64,000 nucleotides of DNA. Source: JAFEDN01 sp963712715 (lineage in GTDB: Bacteria > Pseudomonadota > Gammaproteobacteria > Coxiellales > Coxiellaceae). The translations under genes were made by a program, and so were the position numbers. The notes beneath the pieces were generated by a model. That model saw nothing but the letters and a program-made list of their open reading frames with translations, had not been told where the DNA came from and did no database searches. The number at the start of each line of letters is the position of its first letter. Position 1 is the first letter of the stretch. Positions 35,789 to 44,282 of the stretch are shown here, one piece after another. Location of the stretch: NCBI GenBank assembly GCA_963712715.1, contig CAVQJI010000051.1, positions 7,989 to 71,988 on the forward strand, read 5' to 3'.

Positions 35789-36175
35789 ATGGCTAACATC
35801 GATTTATTAAAAATTATAGTTGATTCTATTTATAACCCTCACTTAGATGTCGTTGAGACCATTGAAAAATTATACCATCCGAATTATGAGCAATGTATCA
35901 ACGGCGTTCATATGAACCGTATCGAATATATTCAGCATGTCATAGCACAAAGGCAAAATATGATTATCGATCGGTTTGATTATCAGCATTTTTTAGAAAA
36001 GGGGAATGAATTGTTCGCCCTTTACTCTGTCAAAGGGAAAAATTTAAAAAACCTGCCGGTTGAGGCAGAAGTCATTGCTTATTTTTTATTTGAATCTCAG
36101 CAAGTATTGAGAATCCACGGACAAGTGCGGTTAATAAAAGGTGACTTGTCGGACGTGGATATGAAAGAAACTTAG
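35789..36175 (+). CDS. SnoaL/NTF2-like protein
   Basis: ATG 35789 follows GGGAGAG and is preferred over an ATG 51 bases upstream. The 128-residue product has the NTF2-like pattern: an N-terminal helix pair, ETIEKLYHPNYEQCINGVHMNRIEYIQHV, then strands ending VLRIHGQVRLIKG. Such folds serve as small cyclases, isomerases or binding proteins; function unassigned. Convergent with hxlR, stop bases adjacent. Confidence 0.65.
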   Translation: MANIDLLKIIVDSIYNPHLDVVETIEKLYHPNYEQCINGVHMNRIEYIQHVIAQRQNMIIDRFDYQHFLEKGNELFALYSVKGKNLKNLPVEAEVIAYFLFESQQVLRIHGQVRLIKGDLSDVDMKET

Positions 36176-36523
36176 TTATCCATTTCGTAACGCTGCCACT
36201 TTTTCTAAGTAACAAGCGCCCCATTTTTTTAATCCGCATAAAACGGGGGTTAGGGTTTTCCCAATTTCCGATAATTCATATTCTACTTTAGGTGGAACTT
36301 GGGCGAAAACAGTACGCTTAATGATGTGTTGTTCCTCTAATTCTCGTAGCTGGGCGGTCAACATTCGCTGGGTTACGCCGGGAACCAGGCGGCGTAGTTC
36401 GTTAAAACGTTTAACGCCATCGTATAATGCGAATAAGATCAATATCTTCCATTTTCCGCCGAGGATACTGAGTGTGGCGCAGATAGCTTTACTGTCATTT
36501 GGTGCGGGTGGTAATGATGCCAT
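36176..36523 (-). CDS. HxlR-family transcriptional regulator
   Basis: A 115-residue winged-helix regulator with the family core CATLSILGGKWKILILFALYDG, RFNELRRLVPGVTQRMLTAQLRELE and VEYELSEIGKTL. HxlR/YodB types respond to quinones, diamide or aldehydes. It is divergent from a DHA2 exporter and ene-reductase, a classic arrangement in which it represses both in the absence of electrophile. Confidence 0.9.
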   Translation of the reverse strand: MASLPPAPNDSKAICATLSILGGKWKILILFALYDGVKRFNELRRLVPGVTQRMLTAQLRELEEQHIIKRTVFAQVPPKVEYELSEIGKTLTPVLCGLKKWGACYLEKVAALRNG

Positions 36524-36539
36524 GGGTTTTCCTCCTATA

Positions 36540-36557
36540 AGTATACAAATCCATACT
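36540..36557. promoter_or_regulatory. Candidate HxlR operator
   Basis: AGTAT (36540-36544) and ATACT (36553-36557) form an inverted repeat, AGTATACAAATCCATACT, between hxlR and the divergent exporter gene, overlapping the AT-rich promoter zone. HxlR-type operators are commonly GTAT-centred palindromes. Confidence 0.45.
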
Positions 36558-36629
36558 ATAACACATTTAAGTGCCTACTTTACATAAAAATACTATTAAA
36601 TTATAATTTCATTAAATCCGGAGGTTTGT

Positions 36630-38141
36630 GTGAAAGAAAATCGATTCGTTTTATTGGGTATCAGCTTAGCCAGTTTTTTAGGTTTATTAGACCTCACGAT
36701 TGTGAATACGGCGTTGCCTGCCATACAACAAGAATTTCACAGTAGCGTACTGCAACTGCAATGGGTGATCAACAGCGTATTGTTGATATTAACGACTTCC
36801 ATGGCTATCTTGGCTAAATTGGCGGATACCTATGGCCGGCGTCTTTTTTTATATTTGGGTTTACTGTTATTTGGTGTTTCATCTATTGGCATTGGTTTTT
36901 CGCATCATTTCGGGCTACTCATTGGTTTTCGTTTTCTGCAAGGGATTGCGATTGCACTACTCTACATGGCTCCTCTCGCCATTGTTCCTAATGTTTTTCC
37001 GGTTAAGGATCAAGGCAAGGCGATGGGTTTTCTCGTGGGCGTCAGCAGTTTTGGTTTAGCTTTAGGGCCTGCGGTGGGTGGAATACTGGTTAGCACGATT
37101 GGTTGGCGCTGGATATTTTGGATTAATCCCCCTTTAGCGCTTGTTTGCTGGCTCTGTTGCTTTAAAGCATTAAAAGAATCTAAAAGCGCTCAACCCGAAC
37201 CGATGGATTGGCGAGGGTTTGGGTTATTGTTGGTAAGCATTCCGGCATTTATTTTAGCGATCATTGAAGGTCAGAATTTGGGATGGTTATCTTGGCCGGT
37301 CTTGAGTTTGTGGGTGATCGCTATCTGTGGTTTAGTGTGTTTATATCGAGTGGAAAATAAACAGCCCTTTCCGATGATTCAATTTTCTCTAATCAAGCAT
37401 CCGCTATTTATAATCGGATTGATTGCCAACATATCACTCGCAGCATTTTATGCGGTGGATTTTTTCATTATTCCCTTATTTTTACATTTCATCAAAGATT
37501 TTTCTGGTAGCCAAATTGGTTTTACCTTGCTGCCGGCTACATTATTGGTTGCGATATTATCGCCCGTGGCCGGGCGCATTGTTGATAAACGGGGGCCTAA
37601 AGGATCACTGATAGTAGGATTGGCATTATTATTGTGTTCGGCGTTACTGCAATCCCAATTCAATCCCCACACAACGATAGCATTATTATTAATTGCCTAC
37701 GGATTATTTGGCATTGGTTGGGCGTGTATTTTAAGTCCCGCTCTGACCGCCGCGATGGCTAGCGTTCCTCCTGATCGCAGCGGTGTTGCCGCTGGCATGA
37801 TAGGAACATCGCACAATTTAGGCGGCGCATTAGGATTAGCGCTGGGATCATTAATTTTTACCTATGGCACAAAATTGAATTTATTGACCACCTTGAAAAA
37901 ATTACAACTTCCAATTGACCAGTGGGTGAATGATGTGGTGATGAATACCGATCAAGCAATTGCCTTGTTAATGAAACATACGCCACTTGCCGAAGGAACG
38001 GCTACGCAGATATTCAAACAAGCTTTTTTATCCGGTTATCAAACAGTATTGTGGTTTTTAGCGATATTAATGCTCATCGTACTGGTCGTCAGTGTTTTAC
38101 TGCGAAAAAAAACTAAGCAAGAGATCACTCATGAATCATGA
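36630..38141 (+). CDS. EmrB/QacA-type (DHA2) MFS exporter
   Basis: A 503-residue, 14-helix exporter with GTG start behind CCGGAGG. Motifs: FLGLLDLTIVNTALPAIQQEF (helix 1), ADTYGRRLFLYLG (loop 2-3) and SFGLALGPAVGGIL (helix 5). It exports toxic organics by proton exchange. The ene-reductase gene starts 11 bases before its stop, and hxlR is divergent, suggesting a joint response to electrophiles. Confidence 0.92.
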   Translation: MKENRFVLLGISLASFLGLLDLTIVNTALPAIQQEFHSSVLQLQWVINSVLLILTTSMAILAKLADTYGRRLFLYLGLLLFGVSSIGIGFSHHFGLLIGFRFLQGIAIALLYMAPLAIVPNVFPVKDQGKAMGFLVGVSSFGLALGPAVGGILVSTIGWRWIFWINPPLALVCWLCCFKALKESKSAQPEPMDWRGFGLLLVSIPAFILAIIEGQNLGWLSWPVLSLWVIAICGLVCLYRVENKQPFPMIQFSLIKHPLFIIGLIANISLAAFYAVDFFIIPLFLHFIKDFSGSQIGFTLLPATLLVAILSPVAGRIVDKRGPKGSLIVGLALLLCSALLQSQFNPHTTIALLLIAYGLFGIGWACILSPALTAAMASVPPDRSGVAAGMIGTSHNLGGALGLALGSLIFTYGTKLNLLTTLKKLQLPIDQWVNDVVMNTDQAIALLMKHTPLAEGTATQIFKQAFLSGYQTVLWFLAILMLIVLVVSVLLRKKTKQEITHES

Positions 38142-39180
38142 GTTATTTGAGCCGTATGCATTGAATCAGCTATTGCATTTAAAAAATAAAATTGTCATGG
38201 CTCCGATGACACGCGCCAAAGCGTCTGCAGATTTTGTTCCAACGCCAGAAATGGCTGACTATTACGCCAGACGTGCAGGAGCCGGGCTGATTATTACTGA
38301 AGGTACAGTGATTAACGCCGAGGCATTGGGATGCCGATATGTTCCCGGTATTTTCAATGAGAACCAAATTTCGCACTGGAAAAAAGTGACTGATCAAGTT
38401 CACAAAAATAACGGCTTAATTTTCTTGCAAATATGGCATGTAGGCCGCGTATCCCATCCCGATTTTCTCAGTGGAAAATTACCGATTGGCCCTTCAGCGA
38501 GCGTGATGACTGGAGCCGTTTATCGAAGCTCAGGTTTAACTTATGGGCCGTCGCGTGCTGCAACATTAGCGGAAATAAAACAGCTCATAGAGGCTTATGC
38601 CGCTGCCGCTCAAAACGCCGTTAAAGCTGGTTTTGACGGTGTTGAAATTCACGGAGCCAACGGTTACCTCGTCGATCAATTCTTGCATCATCATACCAAT
38701 CAACGCGAGGATGATTATGGCGGCAATGTCGAGAATATGGCCCGTTTTGCCTTAGATGTTGTCAAAGCTTGCGGAGAAATTATCGGTTATGAACGGGTTG
38801 GTATTCGATTATCACCGGGGGCATATTTAAATCAAATTGTAGGTGATCCTCGCGATGCCGCCGTCTTTCAAAGTTTATTCAGTTCGCTAAATCAATATCC
38901 CATTGCCTATGTTCACGTTGGTAATTTCGATGATACGAAAACTTTTACAGAATTGAATCAGATGACGATGTCTGCCTTTATACGTTCACATTATCGAAAT
39001 ACTCTCATTGGTTGCGGCAGTTATACAGCTGAGACAGCTGTGAAATCCATATTGGATAAAACATTTGATTTAATTGCATTTGGAAGATCGTTTATTGCCA
39101 ACCCCAATCTTATTGAAGTTCTTCGAAATCAGGGCGAATTACAACTCTACGATAATCGTATGTTAGATATTTTATTTTAA
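38131..39180 (+). CDS. Old-yellow-enzyme-type NAD(P)H:flavin ene-reductase
   Basis: A 349-residue FMN TIM barrel: NKIVMAPMTRAKA at the N-terminus, the substrate-binding pair His-x-x-Asn in EIHGANGYLVDQFL, TNQREDDYGGNVENMARF, and FGRSFIANPNL at the phosphate site. ATG 38131 overlaps the exporter gene. It reduces alkenes of enones, maleimides or nitro compounds such as those found by NemA. Together with exporter and HxlR this is a detoxification unit. Confidence 0.93.
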   Translation: MNHELFEPYALNQLLHLKNKIVMAPMTRAKASADFVPTPEMADYYARRAGAGLIITEGTVINAEALGCRYVPGIFNENQISHWKKVTDQVHKNNGLIFLQIWHVGRVSHPDFLSGKLPIGPSASVMTGAVYRSSGLTYGPSRAATLAEIKQLIEAYAAAAQNAVKAGFDGVEIHGANGYLVDQFLHHHTNQREDDYGGNVENMARFALDVVKACGEIIGYERVGIRLSPGAYLNQIVGDPRDAAVFQSLFSSLNQYPIAYVHVGNFDDTKTFTELNQMTMSAFIRSHYRNTLIGCGSYTAETAVKSILDKTFDLIAFGRSFIANPNLIEVLRNQGELQLYDNRMLDILF

Positions 39181-39192
39181 TCATTGTGCTGT

Positions 39193-39215
39193 GCCTGTGA
39201 AAATATATCACAGGC
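39193..39215. terminator. Hairpin between convergent genes, possible bidirectional terminator
   Basis: GCCTGTGA (39193-39200) and TCACAGGC (39208-39215) form a perfect 8-base stem with a 7-base AT loop between the ene-reductase and the convergent MarR-GNAT gene. There is no clear T run, so it may act only weakly or depend on other factors. Confidence 0.5.
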
Positions 39216-40134
39216 TATGTTGAAAGAAAATTGAATCTAGTTGACCTATGATAAAATGATCTGGCAATGCGGTGCGTGGAATACGTTTGAAACCATATTT
39301 TTCATAAAATTTATGAGCCGCGTGTAGTTTGTCTACTGTCCCGAGAAATACTGCTTTAAATCCATGTTTTTTTGCTGCATCAAGCAGGGTATCCATTAAT
39401 TTTTTCGCCACACCCTGACCGCGGTATTCTGAAACAACGAAAAATTTTTTAATTTCACCGGTTTTATTATCCAGTTTCTTAAGGCCGATGCTTCCGATCA
39501 CTTTTCCATTATGATCGATGGCATACCAGAAATTGTAAGAATGATGATAATAAAAATCCGGTTCTGCGTTGATAACACATTGATTAATTTCTGGAGTAAC
39601 GGGCAGAGAAAACTCATGTTTCTGTATCTCTGTAATCATGTTGACAATTTGCTTTCTGATGGTTCGGGATGTAGGAAGAACAGCTATTTGTATTTGCTCT
39701 TTCGCTAGCCGGCTTTTTTCAAGAGCACCCGAATATTTATCGATAGATTCAATAATATTTAACATTTCTGCATCGTTTAAGAACCGGAAGGCATTTTCTA
39801 TTTTAGAGACAGAAAATTTATCTATTTTCTCTATTTCTTTCTTGCCGGTTACGGTGAGATATAAATATTTTTCACGTTTGTCAGCACCCACTTTGAGCTC
39901 TATTAATTTATTTTTGCTGAGCACCTTTATTAATCTCGATATTTTAGAGGCTGACATCAGTAATAAATGCCCCAATTTTAAAATAGTGATCCCTGGATCT
40001 TTATCAATTTCAATTAACGTATGCCAGTGAGCCGGCGTTATGTCAGCATTAGAATGATCTAATTGAAGCAATCCCAGCTCTCTGACCAGCTTTCGGGATA
40101 AATATCTTAATTGTTCTATTTGCTCTTTTCTCAT
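39208..40134 (-). CDS. MarR-GNAT fusion (regulator with acetyltransferase domain)
   Basis: A 308-residue protein: residues 1-145 form a MarR winged helix (ITILKLGHLLLMSASKISRLIKVL and the wing with KREKYLYLTVTGKKE) and residues 150-308 a GNAT domain with VVSEYRGQGVAKKLMDTLLD and KFYEKYGFKRI. This two-domain type is known in many bacteria; whether the acetylase acts on a small-molecule ligand or a protein is unknown. Intact. Confidence 0.92.
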   Translation of the reverse strand: MRKEQIEQLRYLSRKLVRELGLLQLDHSNADITPAHWHTLIEIDKDPGITILKLGHLLLMSASKISRLIKVLSKNKLIELKVGADKREKYLYLTVTGKKEIEKIDKFSVSKIENAFRFLNDAEMLNIIESIDKYSGALEKSRLAKEQIQIAVLPTSRTIRKQIVNMITEIQKHEFSLPVTPEINQCVINAEPDFYYHHSYNFWYAIDHNGKVIGSIGLKKLDNKTGEIKKFFVVSEYRGQGVAKKLMDTLLDAAKKHGFKAVFLGTVDKLHAAHKFYEKYGFKRIPRTALPDHFIIGQLDSIFFQHSL

Positions 40135-40287
40135 AGGAAGTACTGCGGTTATTATGTTACATCTATTATACCTAAATTACTTGCAAAATGCAATCAAATT
40201 AGTTAAAATACATTCAAATAACTTTCTTATTTTAAATATATTGATTTAAATCAGATGGTTGTAATCAATCTTAACGAGGGCATTTTG

Positions 40288-40668
40288 ATGAATAGCGCAC
40301 CCATTTATTACGAAGATACTTATCGGTTTTCTGGCCAAGCGGTAGTCGAGTCATTTGGGGTAGATGATAAAGGCCATTACATCATTTTGGATAGAACCTT
40401 ATTTTACCCGCAGGGAGGCGGTCAGCCTGCTGATCAAGGTTGTTTGATTATTGATGAACAACAAATACATATCCGCGCTGTGCGCCTATGTGATAAAGAA
40501 ATACGTCATTATACTGCCTTAGAGTATCCATTAGTCAGGTTAGTAAAGATTGGGTCGTTTGATTACTCGCCTTGTGGAGGAACACATATCAATTCATCAT
40601 CTGAATTAAATGACCTGCAGATCATCAAATTTAAAACAAAAGGAAATAGTCTTAAAATTCATTATTAA
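40288..40668 (+). pseudogene. AlaX-type alanyl-tRNA editing protein with its middle deleted
   Basis: From ATG 40288 the product begins as AlaX proteins do (RTLFYPQGGGQPADQG, residues 37-51) and ends as they do (VKIGSFDYSPCGGTHINSSSEL then IIKFKTKGNSLKIHY). Between them, around residue 78, the 80-100 residues that contain the HxxxH zinc site and most of the editing pocket are missing without a frameshift. The CxxxH half of the zinc site (residues 96-100) remains. At 126 residues it is about 60% of normal length, so editing activity is unlikely. Confidence 0.75.
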
Positions 40669-40713
40669 TTTTAAATCGCCTATTTTTCATAATATGTTAT
40701 CCTAATTCCCACC

Positions 40714-41598
40714 ATGAATAGTAACGAAAAATTAATTATTGACGTCATGCTGGTCAATCGCCTGATAGCAGCGCAGTTTCCACAATGGCAACATTTACCC
40801 GTTCGAGCTGTTGCCAATGGCGGATGGGACAATCGCACTTTCTGTCTTGGTGAAGATATGTTGGTACGAATACCTAGCGCCGCGGATTATGCAGCACAAG
40901 TGGAGAAAGAACAGCACTGGTTGCCAAGATTAGCGCCTTTTTTACCACTGCCGATTCCAACACCATTAGCCATGGGACAACCCGGTGAAGGCTATCCTTG
41001 GTGTTGGTCGATTTATCGATGGCTGGAGGGTGAGCCGGCAGCTTTTGCGCAAGTAAATGATTGGCGTGATTTTGCCATGAGCCTGGCCCGTTTTTTGGTA
41101 GCATTTCAATCGATCGATGCAACTGACGGGCCTGTTGCCGGAGCCCACAGCTTTTATCGTGGAGAATCATTGTCTCATTACGATATGGGAACGCGCCAAG
41201 CCATTAGTCAACTCAAAGATCGAATTGACGTTGACTCTGTCGCTGCAATTTGGGAGGCGGCTCTCGCCACTCACTGGCCAGGTGCGCCGGTGTGGATACA
41301 TGGTGATATCAGCGCCGGGAATTTACTTATTCAAAACGGGCAACTCAGCGCCGTGATTGATTTTGGTCAGCTTGCAGTGGGTGATCCAGCCTGCGATTTG
41401 GTGATCGCCTGGACATTCTTCAGCGGAGAAAGTCGGGCAGCTTTTTGTGATATATTATCGCTTGATGTCGATACGTGGGCTCGGGCAAAGGGCTGGGCGT
41501 TATGGAAGGCTTTGATCACCGCAGCCGGTTTTACTCATCCGAACAATTTTGAAGCTCAGCGATGTTGGCACATTATTAATGAAATTTTGGAGAAATAA
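40714..41598 (+). CDS. APH-family antibiotic kinase
   Basis: A 294-residue kinase of the aminoglycoside phosphotransferase fold with N-lobe AVANGGWDNRTFCLGEDMLVRIPSA, an adenine-loop hydrophobic stretch, catalytic loop WIHGDISAGNLL and metal-binding AVIDFGQLAVGDPACDL. Of those in the window this is closest to chromosomal APH enzymes acting on antibiotics, but the substrate is unproven. Intact. Confidence 0.88.
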   Translation: MNSNEKLIIDVMLVNRLIAAQFPQWQHLPVRAVANGGWDNRTFCLGEDMLVRIPSAADYAAQVEKEQHWLPRLAPFLPLPIPTPLAMGQPGEGYPWCWSIYRWLEGEPAAFAQVNDWRDFAMSLARFLVAFQSIDATDGPVAGAHSFYRGESLSHYDMGTRQAISQLKDRIDVDSVAAIWEAALATHWPGAPVWIHGDISAGNLLIQNGQLSAVIDFGQLAVGDPACDLVIAWTFFSGESRAAFCDILSLDVDTWARAKGWALWKALITAAGFTHPNNFEAQRCWHIINEILEK

Positions 41599-41607
41599 TA
41601 AAACAAT

Positions 41608-41851
41608 ATGAAACCTATTCTAATCGACTTACCGATGCCCATCTTAACGCCAAGACTTCTGATCAGACCGCCGCGAGTGGATGATGGTATCGAACTCAAC
41701 GAGGCCGTTATTGAATCTTTTGAAACCTTAAGGCAAGCTTAGAGCAAATAGAAAAGACCCGTTGACTGGTAAAATTAGCGATTCCTTAGTCTACGCCAAA
41801 TATGAATTAACGGGATTACCTGACCTGGCAGTTAATTGGGATAAAGGGTAA
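41608..41851 (+). pseudogene. GNAT paralogue with exact internal deletion
   Basis: The first 45 codons (LPMPILTPRLLIRPP and ELNEAVIESFETL) and the last 35 or so (GKLRANRKDPLTGKISDSLVYAKYELTGLPDLAVNW, in another frame) match the two ends of the intact acetyltransferase at 56330-56938. About 365 bases in the middle are gone, with the junction near 41735, and the reading frame is broken by TAG. Confidence 0.85.
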
Positions 41852-41963
41852 ACGAATGCTGAATTTGATTAATGATGAGATAGATTAATATTACGCTGAT
41901 GTAGATATGAAAAAAGTACTTTTTTACAAGCTCATCATTATTTTTTTAAATAATTCCTTTGGA

Positions 41964-42770
41964 TCAAGTAATGTTATTGGAATACATTTTTTGAAACAGC
42001 ACGGTTTTCTTAATCGTGTCTATCGCAAATTGGATAAAATGAATAGTTTCATTTTTCCTTAACATGTTTTTGCCGTATTGCCAATTCTCTGCAGTTTCAA
42101 TTAAATTGCTCCACGCTTCAAATTTATTTTTTACCCATGCAGCAGAAACTTTTTTTGTAGCCGTATCGCCACACATAACGGTATATAAAATGCGACATAA
42201 ATTTAAAATCAAGTATGCTTGATAATGGCTATTATCAAGCCATTCAAAATCGGTGATCTTCGGTTCCCATTCCTGGAATAAATCTCTAATACAAGCCTTT
42301 TGAACCTCTATAATATCAATAGGATTAATCAGTTTCTTAAAATCAGAACCTATCAGTGGAAAACCCCATTGATAGAGTAAATAATTATTGATGATCCATT
42401 CGTTTCCATAGGGGGCCTCTTCATAGAAGATTCCACCACCATAATAAGGTCTAGGCTTTTGAGGTGGCAAAATATTTTCAAGCATATCAATCGGCGTATA
42501 AGAGCATTCCAACCGTTGACTCCATTTTTGATAATATTTTTCGATTTGTTGATGTAATTGCTTAATTAGAACAAGCTCATCAGGGTTGAGTGGTTCGTTG
42601 ATAATGGTTACCAGATCAATGTCACTCCTGCCTGGGTTAAAATCGCCATAAGTTAAGGATCCAAATAAATATAAACCAATTAATTTTTTACCCAGTATAT
42701 TTTCAATGCCATTGGAGATAAACAACAATACGTCATTAATATCCGGATATGATGTGAAATTTTTTTTCAT
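41964..42770 (-). CDS. AadA-like nucleotidyltransferase
   Basis: Start at 42770 or up to 42815. About 268 residues; the nucleotidyltransferase motif GSLTYGDFNPGRSDIDLVTI is complete (GS-x10-DxD), and the C-terminal DUF4111-like helical domain is present (YLILNLCRILYTVMCG and KNKFEAWSNL). This is the layout of streptomycin/spectinomycin adenylyltransferases, though such enzymes can act on other substrates. It follows the Cdd1-GNAT gene in the same direction. Confidence 0.82.
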   Translation of the reverse strand: MKKNFTSYPDINDVLLFISNGIENILGKKLIGLYLFGSLTYGDFNPGRSDIDLVTIINEPLNPDELVLIKQLHQQIEKYYQKWSQRLECSYTPIDMLENILPPQKPRPYYGGGIFYEEAPYGNEWIINNYLLYQWGFPLIGSDFKKLINPIDIIEVQKACIRDLFQEWEPKITDFEWLDNSHYQAYLILNLCRILYTVMCGDTATKKVSAAWVKNKFEAWSNLIETAENWQYGKNMLRKNETIHFIQFAIDTIKKTVLFQKMYSNNIT

Positions 42771-42774
42771 TAGA

Positions 42775-43572
42775 TTAATAAACCCTTTGAGTATATTCTT
42801 CTCTAGTAATTTCATAAATGTGATGAAGCGAATTCTTTACCGGTAAATTACTGATATGTTTCATTCCGGCTTTGAAAATAACTTTTTGCGAAGCAACGTT
42901 TTTCGGCAGAATAGTGGCGAGGATGCGATTAAAATGATGCAGTTCAAATCCGATTTCAATACAACGTTGAACAGCTTGAGTAGCATATCCTTTTCCCCAA
43001 AAAGGGTGGTCGAGAATATAGCCCAATTCAATTTGTTCATCGAGTATGGGATTTATGTTTTTAAAAAAGCGAAACACGCAGTAACCAATTATTATAGATG
43101 GTTCGTCTTTTGCGGTAATCATCCAAACGCCAAATTGATGCATTTGCCAATTTTGGAGAAAACAATTGACGCGATCAATGGCTGCTTCGCGCGACAGTGT
43201 ACTGCCATCGTAAATATTCTGCATAATAATCGGATTGCTGTAAATTTTGATAAACCAATCGGTGTCATGAACGGTAATCGGTCTCAATATTATTTTTTGT
43301 TGCGATAGAAATGTGCCACGAGCTTGTCGCTTTTTTCTGAGTGAAGTCCACGCCCACCAGGGTTGCCGAATTCCGGTTTGAGCCTCATGAATAATCGCCG
43401 CAAATACATCCCATACGCAGGGATCCTGTTGACCACTGATTTCCTGGATTCTCTGATAAAGTTCATCGGGATCGGCCTGCGCGAGCTCTGCTATGCTATG
43501 AATACCCAGTTTCAGCAAATCCTGGTAAGTGGCGTCCCCGACATTTTTCAGTTTCAATAATTCACTTTTCAT
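42775..43572 (-). CDS. Cdd1-like helix-hairpin-helix domain fused to a GNAT acetyltransferase
   Basis: From ATG 43572, 265 residues. Residues 1-80 match the 'pathogenicity locus' Cdd1 family: LKNVGDATYQDLLKLGIHSIAEL, a DELYQRI segment, QQDPCVWDVFAAIIHEA and PWWAW. Residues 90-265 form a GNAT of RimJ/RimL type (ILRPITVHDTDWF, HPFWGKGYATQAVQR, NVASQKVIFKAGM). Cdd1 usually stands alone, so this fusion is unusual. It joins a nucleic-acid-like HhH module to an acetyltransferase. Confidence 0.85.
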   Translation of the reverse strand: MKSELLKLKNVGDATYQDLLKLGIHSIAELAQADPDELYQRIQEISGQQDPCVWDVFAAIIHEAQTGIRQPWWAWTSLRKKRQARGTFLSQQKIILRPITVHDTDWFIKIYSNPIIMQNIYDGSTLSREAAIDRVNCFLQNWQMHQFGVWMITAKDEPSIIIGYCVFRFFKNINPILDEQIELGYILDHPFWGKGYATQAVQRCIEIGFELHHFNRILATILPKNVASQKVIFKAGMKHISNLPVKNSLHHIYEITREEYTQRVY

Positions 43573-43642
43573 AAATTTGATCAAAAAAAGATCATTAAAA
43601 CCCGGTACTTGCAATTAAATGGAACTGAGTTAACATATAAGC

Positions 43643-43677
43643 GTACCTGGAGGGTGCTGATAACACCAACCAGGTAC
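43643..43677. repeat. Perfect hairpin upstream of the chimeric DUF3050 frame
   Basis: GTACCTGG (43643-43650) pairs with CCAGGTAC (43670-43677), and inside it GGTG (43653-43656) with CACC (43664-43667), loop CTGATAA. It precedes the next frame by 29 bases. Role unknown: attenuator or trace of a mobile element. Confidence 0.45.
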
Positions 43678-43705
43678 TAACCACCAAGTTGCATAAGGAA
43701 ACTTA

Positions 43706-44260
43706 ATGGCTAAGAGTAGTCTAACAAATTTTGTCGTCTCGATGAACCGTCAGTTCCGACGGAGTCAATTCCTTTTTGATAAAGGCATGATGCTGCGTTT
43801 TTACAATGCGGCAGGATGCTGCCTGTTTCATTTTAAAATGGTATGGGGGTCGGAAGGGATTTCTTCCTGGATGTTCGGTATCAGGGATGCCTTGTGGGCA
43901 ATCTTAGTTCATGAGCCAGGGCGGCTGACGAACCGATTGCCGGGGAATCCCGTCCTGGTGGGTGGTCAACTTTTTAACCATCAACCAGGAATTGAAACCG
44001 TAAATCAACAATTAGCCCCATTAATCCGGAAAATTAAGCAACATGATTTGTATGCCCACATTTGTTCTCTGAATGACTTACGCATTTTTATGGAGCATCA
44101 CGTGTTTTGCGTCTGGGATTTCATGTGCTTGCTCAAAGAATTACATTCTCGAATCGGGACCACGCGCGCGCCGTGGTTGCCTCCGAATGCCCCCTATAGC
44201 GCGCACTTAATCAGCCGAATTTTACCAGCAGTTTTGTTTTTTAGAAAAAAGAGGGAATGA
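43706..44260 (+). CDS. Chimeric frame: unknown N-terminus joined to a truncated DUF3050 (heme-oxygenase-like) domain
   Basis: 184 codons. Residues 90-165 match the start of DUF3050: VNQQLAPLIRKIKQHDLYAHI, SLNDLRIFMEHHVFCVWDFM and TRAPWLPP. The usual protein of about 250 residues starts at that VNQQL and continues after HLISRIL, where this one is replaced by a short basic tail. Residues 1-85 look coding-like (FRRSQFLFDKGMMLRFYN) but belong to no family I know. It could be a fused remnant; expression is uncertain. Confidence 0.5.
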   Translation: MAKSSLTNFVVSMNRQFRRSQFLFDKGMMLRFYNAAGCCLFHFKMVWGSEGISSWMFGIRDALWAILVHEPGRLTNRLPGNPVLVGGQLFNHQPGIETVNQQLAPLIRKIKQHDLYAHICSLNDLRIFMEHHVFCVWDFMCLLKELHSRIGTTRAPWLPPNAPYSAHLISRILPAVLFFRKKRE

Positions 44261-44282
44261 GAGTTCAAGTCCACAGGAAAAA

